The notes: generated by a model not told the origin, from the letters alone. 64,000 nucleotides of DNA from Rhodonellum sp041748555 (GCA_041748555.1 JBGTDA010000043.1:3057-67056); one strand, 5' to 3'. Positions 44,220 through 52,002 are shown, counted from the first letter of the stretch. A program made the numbers and translations.

Positions 44220-44732
44220 ATGGAAAATTTAGTCGGAGATGGCTACGGCTTGACCCACCTGATTTCATCAATCGCTGCTTTGGTAATCGGAACTATGGTC
44301 TTGATTATGGACAAAGGAACAATCAGACATAAGCAACTTGGATACGCTTATGTAGTAAGCATGGTGATACTGTTACTGACAGCTTTAATGATTTATAGGC
44401 TATTCAATGCCTGGGGAATTTTTCACTATACGACTATTGCCAGTCTTTTTACGATTGGTTTAGGAATGATACCTATATGGATGAAAAAGCCAACCCAAAA
44501 TTGGAAATACATGCATTTTTCATTTATGTATTGGTCGGTTATAGGGTTGTACTCGGCTTTTGTTGCGGAAGTTTTAACCAGGATACCGGAAGCCCATTTT
44601 TTCGGAATGGTGGGAATTTCATTTTTAATGATAATGCTTGTAGGCGGTATATTCTTCGGGTCAAATAAATCAAAATGGATAAGGCTGTTTGGAGTCATAA
44701 ACAAAAAAGAAAATGCAAACCATCTATATTAA
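44220..44732 (+). CDS. DUF2306-type membrane protein
   Basis: The longest frame starts at 44121, but ATG 44220 (MENLVGDGYGLTHL) is preferred; 170 residues. About five membrane helices are seen, with KGTIRHKQLGYAYVVSMVIL then LTALMIYRLFNAWGIFHYTT and FMYWSVIGLYSAFVAEVLTR, typical of DUF2306. The function is unknown. The basic C-terminus faces the cytoplasm. Confidence 0.75.
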   Translation: MENLVGDGYGLTHLISSIAALVIGTMVLIMDKGTIRHKQLGYAYVVSMVILLLTALMIYRLFNAWGIFHYTTIASLFTIGLGMIPIWMKKPTQNWKYMHFSFMYWSVIGLYSAFVAEVLTRIPEAHFFGMVGISFLMIMLVGGIFFGSNKSKWIRLFGVINKKENANHLY

Positions 44733-44803
44733 TCATCGAACCTATTCCGGCCATACGTTTCAATTGCTGACAATTGCCCTGATGTTTCCTGCCTCCTTAG
44801 GTA

Positions 44804-45070
44804 TTGTGGAAGATAACTTCACAGGAAGCCATGAAAAAACTGGAGTTCCTTACCGGCAACTGGCAAGTTCAGGCAAAAGTCTCAACAGGTCCAAATCAAA
44901 CCCTGGTTATGGATCAACACGAAGAAGTTGAATATCGGATGGAAGGAAATATGTTGATCATTAAGGGTAATGGGTATCAAGAAAACAATCTTACCTTCAA
45001 TGCCGTGGCAGTAATTACTTTTAATGAAGCCAAGCCGACAGTGGTAGGAAACCGGGCATTATTCTCCTGA
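44804..45070 (+). pseudogene. DUF1579-like protein relic
   Basis: TSQEAMKKLEFLTGNWQVQA, EYRMEGNMLIIKGNGYQ and NLTFNAVAVITFNEA match the first half of exported DUF1579-like (lipocalin-type) proteins, but translation then stops after NRALFS. The family continues for another 70 or more residues. A signal-peptide-like stretch (FQLLTIALMFPASLG) lies just upstream in a different frame. The gene is therefore broken at both ends and is probably inactive. Confidence 0.6.
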
Positions 45071-45124
45071 TGGGAATAATTGGTATCCAAGTTTTAATAT
45101 GGTTTTGGATAAAAAATAAAAACA

Positions 45125-45700
45125 ATGGAAAACACCAAAAAATGGGACGAGGCTGAAAGTATTCAGCTGATCCGATCCATGATCGAGACAACGAGATATA
45201 AGGTTTATGCCGATAGGTTTATTTATTTTATGTGGGGCTATGCCACTTTTATCTGTGCCTCTTTACATTACCTGCTGGCTTATGTCCTAAATTATCCCTA
45301 TGCCTATGTTGTGTGGTTGGCGATGCCCGTGTTGGCAGTAGTTCATTTTGTTATGATTGGGAAGAGGAAAAAATCTTCCCCCGTTTCTACCTTTACAGGT
45401 AGGGTGATGGAAGGTGTGTGGGGTGGTATGTTTATGGGGATATTTGCCTTGATTATCGCCTCATTTCATGTGGGATGGGAGGCTATTTATCCGGTTTTCA
45501 TGCTTCTATATGGTACTGCCTGTTTTGCAACAGGTAAAGCAATCCAATTTAAATATCTGGTGTGGGGCGGTATGGCAAGTGTGGTATGTGGGACCGTGGC
45601 ATTCTATCAACCTTTCCAGTATCAGTTGTTGCTTCTGATGTTGGCTATTTTGGTAAGTTATATTTTGCCTGCGCATTTGATGCAGAAAAGCGAAAACTAG
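45125..45700 (+). CDS. Membrane protein paired with a winged-helix regulator
   Basis: The protein has 191 residues. After a charged N-terminus (WDEAESIQLIRSMIETTRYK) come about six membrane helices (FIYFMWGYATFICASLHYLL, YVVWLAMPVLAVVHFVMIG, LLLLMLAILVSYILPAHL). It is a family of unknown function regularly found beside the small winged-helix protein that follows after one base. A sensor or transport role under that regulator is possible. Confidence 0.65.
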   Translation: MENTKKWDEAESIQLIRSMIETTRYKVYADRFIYFMWGYATFICASLHYLLAYVLNYPYAYVVWLAMPVLAVVHFVMIGKRKKSSPVSTFTGRVMEGVWGGMFMGIFALIIASFHVGWEAIYPVFMLLYGTACFATGKAIQFKYLVWGGMASVVCGTVAFYQPFQYQLLLLMLAILVSYILPAHLMQKSEN

Positions 45701-45701
45701 T

Positions 45702-45992
45702 ATGTTCAAGGATTTGGATCCCCTGCTCCACAGCCAGCTGAGGCTGGCCATTGTATCTTTAATGATGAATGTGGATGAGGCGGAGTTTAATTTTATCAAG
45801 AAAAAAACAGGTGCTACTTCCGGCAATCTCAGTGTGCAGCTAACCAAACTGAAAGATGCGGGATATATTGCGGTGGAAAAATCTTTTCGAGATAATTTCC
45901 CGCTTACTACCTGTAAGATTACTTTAAAAGGAAAGGATGCATTTGAAGAATATGTGAAGGCTTTGGTGGGGTATATCCAAGTTAAAAAGTAG
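45702..45992 (+). CDS. Winged-helix transcriptional regulator
   Basis: The protein has 96 residues. The pattern HSQLRLAIVSLMMNVDEAEF, then FIKKKTGATSGNLSVQLTKL (recognition helix) and KDAGYIAVEKSFRDNFPLTT (wing) is the MarR/ArsR-like winged helix of the PF13601 type. It begins one base after the membrane protein stop and presumably regulates that operon or acts with the membrane protein. Confidence 0.85.
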   Translation: MFKDLDPLLHSQLRLAIVSLMMNVDEAEFNFIKKKTGATSGNLSVQLTKLKDAGYIAVEKSFRDNFPLTTCKITLKGKDAFEEYVKALVGYIQVKK

Positions 45993-46056
45993 GTGAAAAC
46001 GCAATAAATTGAAATTGTAATCTCACATCTCACATCTCAAGTCTCCCATCAAAAAT

Positions 46057-46620
46057 TTACTCCAAAACCACCCTCAAACTCTTTGCTCCATGTGCTCCGA
46101 TCACAAGCGATTGCTCAATATCTGCAGTTTTGGATGGGCCGGCTATAAATAACCCAAACCCTGAACGATCCTGACCAATTCGATTATATACTAGATGCAT
46201 ATTGGCCACCAGATCTTTGGAATCCAAAACAACCACCAAATGCTCGGTGATAAATGGCAGCGCTCTATGCCCCAAATCCTCATCCTCAAACCAGATCGCA
46301 CCGTTTTCGGCTACACCAAAACGGCCCTTGACGATGGCTAGATTCAGTTCCGATAGGTGATGTGGATCCTCGGGAAGGTCCATGTTGGAATAGGTCAGAA
46401 AACCTTCCACTCGAGAATAAACCTTCAAAAAAGTTTGGGCTGCCAGCAACCCCTTGAATTCCTCTCTGGAAATCACCTCTCCTTTATTGAGTTTTATTGA
46501 CTGGATAAAAAGACTTTTCAAGTCAGCATCAATGTCAAAACCCGGAATTTCAGGCAATGGCTTGACCTCCCTTTGTATAGACTTAATCTTGGATAAAATA
46601 TGATCTTTTGAGCTGTTCAT
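46057..46620 (-). CDS. lutC: Lactate utilization protein C (LUD domain)
   Basis: The protein has 187 residues and is the third gene of the lut operon. The LUD-domain end motifs IWFEDEDLGHRALPFITEHL and GFGLFIAGPSKTADIEQSLV then IGAHGAKSLRVVLE are clear. The first half is more divergent. LutC cooperates with LutA and LutB in oxidising L-lactate to pyruvate via iron-sulfur clusters. Its start overlaps the lutB stop by 4 bases. Confidence 0.9.
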   Translation of the reverse strand: MNSSKDHILSKIKSIQREVKPLPEIPGFDIDADLKSLFIQSIKLNKGEVISREEFKGLLAAQTFLKVYSRVEGFLTYSNMDLPEDPHHLSELNLAIVKGRFGVAENGAIWFEDEDLGHRALPFITEHLVVVLDSKDLVANMHLVYNRIGQDRSGFGLFIAGPSKTADIEQSLVIGAHGAKSLRVVLE

Positions 46621-47978
46621 TTTTGATTTTTTTTATACCAATCCTTAAAGCTTTCTTTAGGAACTTCAGGAAGGTCCCGCTCCTTTCCCCAGGTATTGAG
46701 ATTGCTGTAGGTAAGACTGTCCGGCAAAAACTTCAAAGCACCACGCATCATGTTTCCGCCCACGTTGTATGCAAAAGGCACCGAGAATATCCCGTTCGCA
46801 ATCTTCATGGAGATGCTTTTGGCGTTGAGGGAGGATTGGGCTTTTGTGATTTCCTGACGCCATTCGTAAAGCTGTTCATGGATGTTGATTTTCACAGGGC
46901 ATACGTCAGAACAGGAACCGCATAGGGTAGAGGCAAAAGGCAATGAGCTGTGTTTTTTCAGATCCATTCCCGGTGATAAAATGGAACCTATCGGTCCGGG
47001 AACGGTGCTTCCATAGCTGAAGCCTCCGCTTCTTCGATATATCGGACAGGTATTCATGCATGCACCGCAGCGGATGCATTTCAGAGAGCTTCTGAATTTT
47101 TCCCTAGCCAGCTGCTCTGTCCGGCCATTGTCTACCAAGATGATATGGATTTCTTTCCCCGGCGCAGGGCTTCTAAAATGGGAATTGTAATTGGTGATGC
47201 TCTGTCCTGTGGCAGATCGTGCCAAAAGTCTCAAGAATACGCCAAGATGCTCACGTTTGGGAATGATTTTCTCAATACCCATGCTTGCAATGTGAACATC
47301 TGCCAGATGAACGCCCATATCGGCATTGCCTTCATTGGTGCAGACTACAAATTCCCCCGTTTCGGCCACTCCAAAGTTTACTCCTGTCAATGCAACTCCC
47401 GCTTTTAAAAACTTTTCTCTCAGATGGATTCTTGCTGCCTGTGTAAGATAATAGGGATCGTCATTTCCCTTTTCAGTATGTAGCTTTTCATGAAAAATAT
47501 CCGAAATCTGACCTTTTTTCAGATGAATCGCCGGCAAGACAATGTGACTCGGAGGTTGGTTGAGAAACTGGACGATCCTTTCCCCCAAATCAGTATCCAC
47601 CACTTCGATGCCGTTTTTTTCAAGAAATGGATTCAGATGACATTCCTCGGTCAGGATGGATTTGCTCTTGACTATTGCTTTACATTTTTTCTTCTCCAAA
47701 ATGCCCAAGACAATTTGGTTGTGTTCTTCGGCATCTTTGGCCCAATGAACCTGTATACCATTGGCCAATGCGTTTGTCTCAAAATCAACCAGATAAATTT
47801 CCAACTTGGAAAGCACATCGTCCTTGATCTTGGAAGCAAGTTCCCGTAATTCTTCCCACTCAGGAACGGTTTTGCTTACGGCATCTCTTTTATCCCTTAC
47901 AAACCAAAGGGTTTCATCATGCCATTTTGCATTTGCCTTGTCCTTCAAAAATTCTTCAGCTTGCTCGGGATGGCTCAT
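46617..47978 (-). CDS. lutB: Lactate utilization iron-sulfur protein B
   Basis: The protein has 453 residues. An N-terminal LUD domain (VNFGVAETGEFVVCTNEGNA, PVHIVLVDNGR-like stretch) precedes a ferredoxin domain with two 4Fe-4S motifs: CIRCGACMNTCPIYRRSGG and LCGSCSDVCPVKINIHEQL. The C-terminus contains the DUF3390-like tail. It transfers electrons from lactate oxidation. It overlaps lutA and lutC by 4 bases each, so all three are translationally coupled. Confidence 0.92.
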   Translation of the reverse strand: MSHPEQAEEFLKDKANAKWHDETLWFVRDKRDAVSKTVPEWEELRELASKIKDDVLSKLEIYLVDFETNALANGIQVHWAKDAEEHNQIVLGILEKKKCKAIVKSKSILTEECHLNPFLEKNGIEVVDTDLGERIVQFLNQPPSHIVLPAIHLKKGQISDIFHEKLHTEKGNDDPYYLTQAARIHLREKFLKAGVALTGVNFGVAETGEFVVCTNEGNADMGVHLADVHIASMGIEKIIPKREHLGVFLRLLARSATGQSITNYNSHFRSPAPGKEIHIILVDNGRTEQLAREKFRSSLKCIRCGACMNTCPIYRRSGGFSYGSTVPGPIGSILSPGMDLKKHSSLPFASTLCGSCSDVCPVKINIHEQLYEWRQEITKAQSSLNAKSISMKIANGIFSVPFAYNVGGNMMRGALKFLPDSLTYSNLNTWGKERDLPEVPKESFKDWYKKNQK

Positions 47979-48733
47979 GACATGGCTTCGTTTAGGATTT
48001 CTGCAATGTGTTTGAATTGAATCGGAGTACCGTTTCTTCTGGCAATACCTTCCATATGCATCAGGCAGGACATATCTCCTCCTGCCATTATTTCTACATC
48101 ATGGATGATATGATCTGCCAGACGGTCTTTGCCCATCTGAACTGAAAGTGCCTCTTCAGTAACTGCGAAGGTTCCACCAAAGCCGCAGCATTCATCAGAA
48201 CGGTCCAGCTCCACCCATTCCAAACCATCGAGGTTTTCCAAAAGTTGTTTTGCTTTGCTGAAAGGTTTTTCATTCAGCTCGGAGGATGAGGAAAGCCTCA
48301 ACCCACGCTGTCCGTGGCAGCTGGAATGATACCCGACTTTATGTGGATAAACGCCTTTAATGGAATTTACTTTTAAAACATCTACCAGAAATTCAGTAAG
48401 CTCAAAAATCTTGTGATGCAGTTCTTGCTGCTCTTTTTCCAGTCCCGGAACCTGAGGTGAATGATCCTTTATATGCAAAACGCAACTTCCTGTCGGGGCT
48501 ACGATAAAATCATAGTTTTTAAAAATATTGATGAAGTGTCTGGTTGTTCCCAAAGTATCCCTTTCGTAACCCGCATTGGACATAGGTTGCCCACAGCAGG
48601 TCTGATCCATCGGGTACGTGACCTCACAGCCCAGTTTCTCCAGCAATTGTAGGGTAGCTATTCCTACTTTAGGATAAAACTGATCCACATAACAGGGAAG
48701 GAATAAGGCTACGTGTATATTATTTTCAGACAT
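47975..48733 (-). CDS. lutA: Lactate utilization protein A (CCG-domain Fe-S protein)
   Basis: The longest frame starts at 48742; ATG 48733 (MSENNIHVALFLPCYVDQFY) gives 252 residues. Two cysteine-rich CCG blocks are seen: DQTCCGQPMSNAGY and SDECCGFGGTFAV, with the HSSCHGQRGLR stretch between them. It is homologous to GlpC/GlcF-type Fe-S subunits and is the first gene of lutABC. A perfect 18-bp palindrome lies about 55 bases upstream and is a candidate operator. Confidence 0.92.
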   Translation of the reverse strand: MSENNIHVALFLPCYVDQFYPKVGIATLQLLEKLGCEVTYPMDQTCCGQPMSNAGYERDTLGTTRHFINIFKNYDFIVAPTGSCVLHIKDHSPQVPGLEKEQQELHHKIFELTEFLVDVLKVNSIKGVYPHKVGYHSSCHGQRGLRLSSSSELNEKPFSKAKQLLENLDGLEWVELDRSDECCGFGGTFAVTEEALSVQMGKDRLADHIIHDVEIMAGGDMSCLMHMEGIARRNGTPIQFKHIAEILNEAMS

Positions 48734-48742
48734 GCTATGCAA

Positions 48743-49184
48743 AACTATTTATGGATGATTGTTGTGACTTTGATTTAAATTCGATCCTGATATTGTATAC
48801 AATATCCCTATTTATTCAACTTGTTTATGCTCAATGGTGAGTAAATGCCAAAATCCTTCAGATCTTTGGACTTAATCCAGATTGGTCATGGGTTACTTCC
48901 GTCTTCCGACTTCGGTCAATTTTCCTAACCCTGTTCCTCTTTTACTTATTTCAAACACAATTTGTAAACTAAAATTGAGCTGTATATCCTGTACTGTCGG
49001 TATATTAGAAGCAGGCTAATTTGTGTGTTGCCCCAATAATACGCTCATCATTTCTGCTCATCCAGGTCGGGTCTCGGTTAATTTACCATTGATTTATCCA
49101 TCAACCACCTCGATCAATCTTATCCTGCCTGCAAAATTTCCCGCTTTGAAGGAATACAAATAACATGCACAAAATCAAAAACCA
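48743..49184. other. Regulatory and intergenic region upstream of lutABC
   Basis: About 440 bases without a gene. The left part carries the palindrome at 48789-48806. The middle (48888-48930) contains ACTTCCGTCTTCCGACTTCG, similar to a block at 19965-20005 read on the other strand, so it is probably a copy of a dispersed intergenic sequence. Nothing else is recognisable before the toxin-antitoxin pair. Confidence 0.5.
48789..48806. promoter_or_regulatory. Putative GntR-type operator upstream of lutABC
   Basis: GATATTGTATACAATATC is a perfect 18-bp palindrome with the TGTATACA core typical of many GntR-family operators. It lies 55 bases upstream of the lutA ATG. No lut-specific regulator gene is adjacent, so the binding protein must be encoded elsewhere. 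Confidence 0.55.
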
Positions 49185-49487
49185 TCACCTCCTACTTTTC
49201 CAAATCCCCGGATCTCTATGGGTATTCAATACTGCCCGGATGACAATCCATTGATTCTCCTCATCAACAGTGTAATGGATCATAAAGGGAAATCTTTTCA
49301 GAGGCAGACATCTGTTTTCATCATAGCGGATTTGGAAAAAATAAAATGATGTCAATTTTTTTAAATATTCTTTCACTTCTAAATGAAACTCTCTTCCGAG
49401 TCCCTTTTTTTTACTGTTATAATAACTTATTCCTTCCTGAATATCACTATAGGCTTCAGATTCAATTTTAAGTTTGAACGAACTCAT
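49185..49487 (-). CDS. Type II toxin, RelE/ParE family
   Basis: The protein has 100 residues with the compact RelE/ParE fold: LKIESEAYSDIQEGISYYNS, LGREFHLEVKEYLKKL, RCLPLKRFPFMIHYTVDEEN and IRAVLNTHRDPGIWKSR, the last matching the conserved C-terminal basic block. It is probably a ribosome-dependent mRNase or gyrase inhibitor. Its start overlaps the antitoxin stop by 4 bases. Confidence 0.85.
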   Translation of the reverse strand: MSSFKLKIESEAYSDIQEGISYYNSKKKGLGREFHLEVKEYLKKLTSFYFFQIRYDENRCLPLKRFPFMIHYTVDEENQWIVIRAVLNTHRDPGIWKSRR

Positions 49488-49690
49488 TCCAAATTGAAAT
49501 TATCCTTAACATCATCCCAGTTTAATAATAATCCAGGATTTTCATTGGATTTTCTAATCCGCTCTCTGACGATTTCCTTATGTTCATCGGGAATATCAAA
49601 TTCTTCCTGTATTTCCAAACCAAGCTTTTCGAACAGTTCCATATAGAAATCGAACTTTTCTTCAGGTATTATTAAGGTAACTTCTCTCAT
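49484..49690 (-). CDS. Antitoxin of the RelE/ParE pair
   Basis: The protein has 68 residues and is acidic, immediately upstream of the toxin with a 4-base overlap. The N-terminus REVTLIIPEEKFDFYMELFE could form the DNA-binding or dimer part, and the C-terminus NPGLLLNWDDVKDNFNLE would wrap the toxin. The role is assigned by position and size, with only weak family resemblance. Confidence 0.75.
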   Translation of the reverse strand: MREVTLIIPEEKFDFYMELFEKLGLEIQEEFDIPDEHKEIVRERIRKSNENPGLLLNWDDVKDNFNLE

Positions 49691-49761
49691 GGCTTTGATA
49701 GATTAATGACAAAGACAATTTAAACAATATTCTTTCAAAAAGGATTTTCGCAGTAAACTAA

Positions 49762-49857
49762 AACTATCCTGAGGCGTGGCTAGACGAAAAAGAACCTCAT
49801 CTACATTTGATTGTACCTATAAGAGCAAAGAATAGCAAAAAGCCGGTGGATGTTTGA
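49762..49857 (+). pseudogene. Possible MobV/Pre relaxase fragment
   Basis: Thirty-one codons between stops read NYPEAWLDEKEPHLHLIVPI then RAKNSKKPVDV. The DExxPHxHxxxxP arrangement is the signature of MobV/Pre plasmid recombination proteins. The fragment is too short to be sure, and no other part of such a gene is found nearby. Confidence 0.25.
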
Positions 49858-49924
49858 GAATGATTGATTTTAAAGAAATGGTTATGAATGAGATTACCCG
49901 TCTGATAACTTTTCCAGGAGGATT

Positions 49925-50194
49925 TTAATAAATGCATTTGTGAGGCTTTCGATTAAGGCAGAAATTTCCAATGGAAGGGTAGGAAGCTAATAAGTTGGGA
50001 TGGTTTAGGAACAGGTTCAAAGAGGCGATTTGCAGTTCAGTCAGTTCGTGGATAAAGCTGTGGTAGGCTTCCTCCTGTGTAGGCTTCCTCGAAACCGGCG
50101 AATTCCCGCAGGTCCGTTTCTGAAGCCCCATACAAACCAAATACTTCCGGTTTCAGAAATTTAAACCTGAACAGTTTTTGGATGGTTTTTCTGT
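49925..50194 (-). pseudogene. Fossil FGGY sugar kinase (rhamnulokinase-like) C-terminal fragment
   Basis: On the minus strand the frame around 50190-50040 reads LFRFKFLKPEVFGLYGASET then DLREFAGFEEAY, closely matching the intact kinase at 54236 (FKFEYLKPANYGIAEAGETD then LDAFENFEAAY). A 16-bp tandem duplication (GAGGAAGCCTACACAG copied) then shifts the frame, after which YHSFIHELTELQIASLNLFL continues the match to YYCFLHDLTDLQVNSTRLVL. The end is also degraded. It is a relic of a second sugar-kinase gene. Confidence 0.6.
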
Positions 50195-51328
50195 TTACAG
50201 ACCAACAAATCCCTCAAAATTATTCCTGCTGATTAGCAGGGTTTCATTATTGGGATAAGTTTCTAGAAATGAAGCCGGGAACCTTACTTTTTGCTCTTTC
50301 CACTTGAATTCATAGGCATGAAGGATGCCGTCCTCCTCTTCAATATAGTCTATCTCAGCCTTGTCATGGGTTCTCCAAAAATAGGTATTGACAAATCTTC
50401 CGTTGTATTGATTATGCTTCATTCTTTCTGAAATCAAAAAATTCTCCCATAAAGCACCTTTGTCCTGACGCATTTCAGGAAGGGAGAAATTACTGATGAG
50501 TACATTCCGAATGCCGTTATCATAAAAATAGTACTTTTTGCCCTTTTTAATTTCATTTCTCAGATTACGGTTGAAAGCAGGGAGTTTGAAAATAACAAAG
50601 GCCTTTTCCAACAAATCAAGGTATTTTTCAACTGTCAGGGTATCTATATTGCCGATTGTTTGGGCCAATTCATGGTAACTGACTTCACTTCCAACCTGAA
50701 ATGCCAAAGCCTGCAATAGTTTGTCAATATGTCTTGGTTTTCGGATGCTGTCCAATTGCAAAACATCCTTGTAAAGGTAACTTTGTGCGATTTCTACCAA
50801 AATTTCCTTTTCACTCCCCGGATTGTTTACTACTTCAGGATAAAATCCATAAACTAACCTTGTATCCAACAGTCTTTTGGCTTCCATCAAAGAAGTATGG
50901 TTTACTGTTTCCTTGAAACTAATAGGGAAAAGATGAAAGGTTTTTTTTCTGCCGGTCAGTGGTTCAGCAGTTTGGTTTTGAAGGTCAAAAGCGGAAGAAC
51001 CTGTGGCGATGATCTGTATGTCAGGCCTGTTGTCAAAAATAAGTTTGAGCTTTTTACCGACATCGGGAATCTGTTGCGCTTCATCAATGATAACCAATTT
51101 GTTGTTTTTACCGATAAGCTGGATCAGTTGGGTACTGGTGGATGCAGAAGAAAAGGCCTCCAAAATATCCGCTTCATCGGCATTGAACCAATCCGAAGGT
51201 AAATTCAATTGTTTGACCGTTTCTTTGAGGAGTGTGGTTTTCCCTACCTGTCTGGGACCCAATAACAATAAGATTTTGCCTTTGAAGCAAGAAGAAACGA
51301 GCTTTTTGAGAAGAGTTCTTTGAATCAT
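50195..51328 (-). CDS. ATP-binding protein with AAA domain and DUF4143
   Basis: The protein has 377 residues. Walker A is LLLGPRQVGKTTLLKE, Walker B is NKLVIIDEAQQIPD, and sensor 1 is IQIIATGSSAFDLQN, followed by the family's LTGRKKTFHLFPISFKE. The C-terminal DUF4143 region has YFYDNGIRNVLISNF, GALWENFLISER and FWRTHDKAEIDYI, a PD-(D/E)XK-nuclease-like core. These abundant accessory ATPases have no established function. The promoter region carries 32-bp iterated repeats (51365-51475). Confidence 0.88.
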   Translation of the reverse strand: MIQRTLLKKLVSSCFKGKILLLLGPRQVGKTTLLKETVKQLNLPSDWFNADEADILEAFSSASTSTQLIQLIGKNNKLVIIDEAQQIPDVGKKLKLIFDNRPDIQIIATGSSAFDLQNQTAEPLTGRKKTFHLFPISFKETVNHTSLMEAKRLLDTRLVYGFYPEVVNNPGSEKEILVEIAQSYLYKDVLQLDSIRKPRHIDKLLQALAFQVGSEVSYHELAQTIGNIDTLTVEKYLDLLEKAFVIFKLPAFNRNLRNEIKKGKKYYFYDNGIRNVLISNFSLPEMRQDKGALWENFLISERMKHNQYNGRFVNTYFWRTHDKAEIDYIEEEDGILHAYEFKWKEQKVRFPASFLETYPNNETLLISRNNFEGFVGL

Positions 51329-51364
51329 CTTTGCTTTATTTTGGCTCGAATATACTGAATATTC

Positions 51365-51475
51365 AGATTATAATCTAAAAAATAGGCCTAATTCTTAGAT
51401 TACGATCTAAATATTAGGCCTAAAATTTAGAATATAAACGGAAAAGTTTGCCTAATTGATAGATTGGTATCTAAT
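51365..51475. repeat. Tandem 32-bp degenerate repeats with internal palindromes
   Basis: Units begin at 51365, 51397, 51429 and 51461, an exact 32-bp period for about 3.4 copies. Units 1 and 2 have AGATTATAATCT or AGATTACGATCT at the start and the palindrome TAGGCCTA 18 bases further on; units 3 and 4 are more diverged (unit 3 keeps GCCTAATTGAT). The array lies 37-147 bases upstream of the DUF4143 gene and overlaps the 3' end of a truncated vapC. Confidence 0.85.
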
Positions 51476-51576
51476 CCCATCCCTTGGCTGATAACGGCTA
51501 AAGTGGTGAAGGTATCATCTCCTTCCAAAAAATAAACGATGATATTGGTGTCCAGAAACAATGTATTCCCATTCAT
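51427..51576 (-). pseudogene. Truncated VapC (PIN-domain) toxin
   Basis: From ATG 51576 the frame reads MNGNTLFLDTNIIVYFLEGD then DTFTTLAV. This is the start of a PIN-domain VapC with its first catalytic Asp (LDTN). After about 28 residues it departs from the family and stops at residue 49, where about 100 residues are missing. Its start lies inside the end of the vapB-like gene. The downstream part has been replaced by the 32-bp repeat array. Confidence 0.65.
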
Positions 51577-51736
51577 CCCTCACTCGTTTTTGAAATGCCA
51601 GCCCGTCTTCGTTGAATTGTACTCTTCCCGCATATTTGGAAGCATCAAGGCCTTTTTTGGATTTTCCAGTCCTGAATTTTTTCAGGATGTTTTTAATGGT
51701 GGTTTTATCTGACCCTCTTTTCAAAATTGTTGCCAT
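51515..51736 (-). CDS. VapB-like antitoxin
   Basis: The protein has 73 residues. ATILKRGSDKTTIKNILKKF and KKGLDASKYAGRVQFNEDGL then AFQKRVRDEWE match small Bacteroidota antitoxins that precede VapC toxins. The homologues usually end near RDEWE; here the frame runs on for 18 residues (YIVSGHQYHRLFFGRR) across the vapC start, indicating loss of the normal stop. The cognate toxin is truncated, so this is an orphan antitoxin. Confidence 0.7.
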   Translation of the reverse strand: MATILKRGSDKTTIKNILKKFRTGKSKKGLDASKYAGRVQFNEDGLAFQKRVRDEWEYIVSGHQYHRLFFGRR

Positions 51737-51889
51737 GGCCTACACTTTTTTATATCAATCTAATATATTTTCCGGTGAATTTGTTTCATTTCAACTACAA
51801 TTTTTCTTTAAATCAAAATTGCACTAAAATTTTTTTCCTAAAACTATAAAAAAAGTTTTTAATTCCGAAAATTCTCAATTTACTTATTA

Positions 51890-51924
51890 ATTAGTTTGTA
51901 TGGGGGGGGGGGGGGTAAACTAAT
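51890..51924. repeat. G14 homopolymer inside an inverted repeat
   Basis: Fourteen consecutive G residues (51902-51915) form the loop of an inverted repeat with arms ATTAGTTT (51890-51897) and AAACTAAT (51917-51924). It lies 155 bases upstream of the small peptide gene in a 340-base AT-rich spacer (51737-52078) that otherwise holds only the putative promoter. Homopolymers of this length are rare outside phase-variable loci. Assembly error in the run length is possible. Confidence 0.85.
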
Positions 51925-52002
51925 ATTTTAGAATATTATTTGGTTTACATGTCTTGGAAATATTATATTCATTGTAAAACCGCAGGTTGGTGGGTTAATG
52001 GG

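Larger units (their letters stand above)
49691..50194. other. Gene-graveyard between the TA pair and the DUF4143 gene
   Basis: About 500 bases without an intact gene. It contains a fragment resembling a MobV-type relaxase motif on the plus strand (49762-49857) and a frameshifted fragment of an FGGY sugar kinase on the minus strand (49925-50194), both listed separately. Confidence 0.6.

Noticed and set aside
51365..51475. CRISPR array
   Set aside because: The 32-bp period is continuous and degenerate, without unique spacers alternating with identical repeats, and there are no cas genes nearby.
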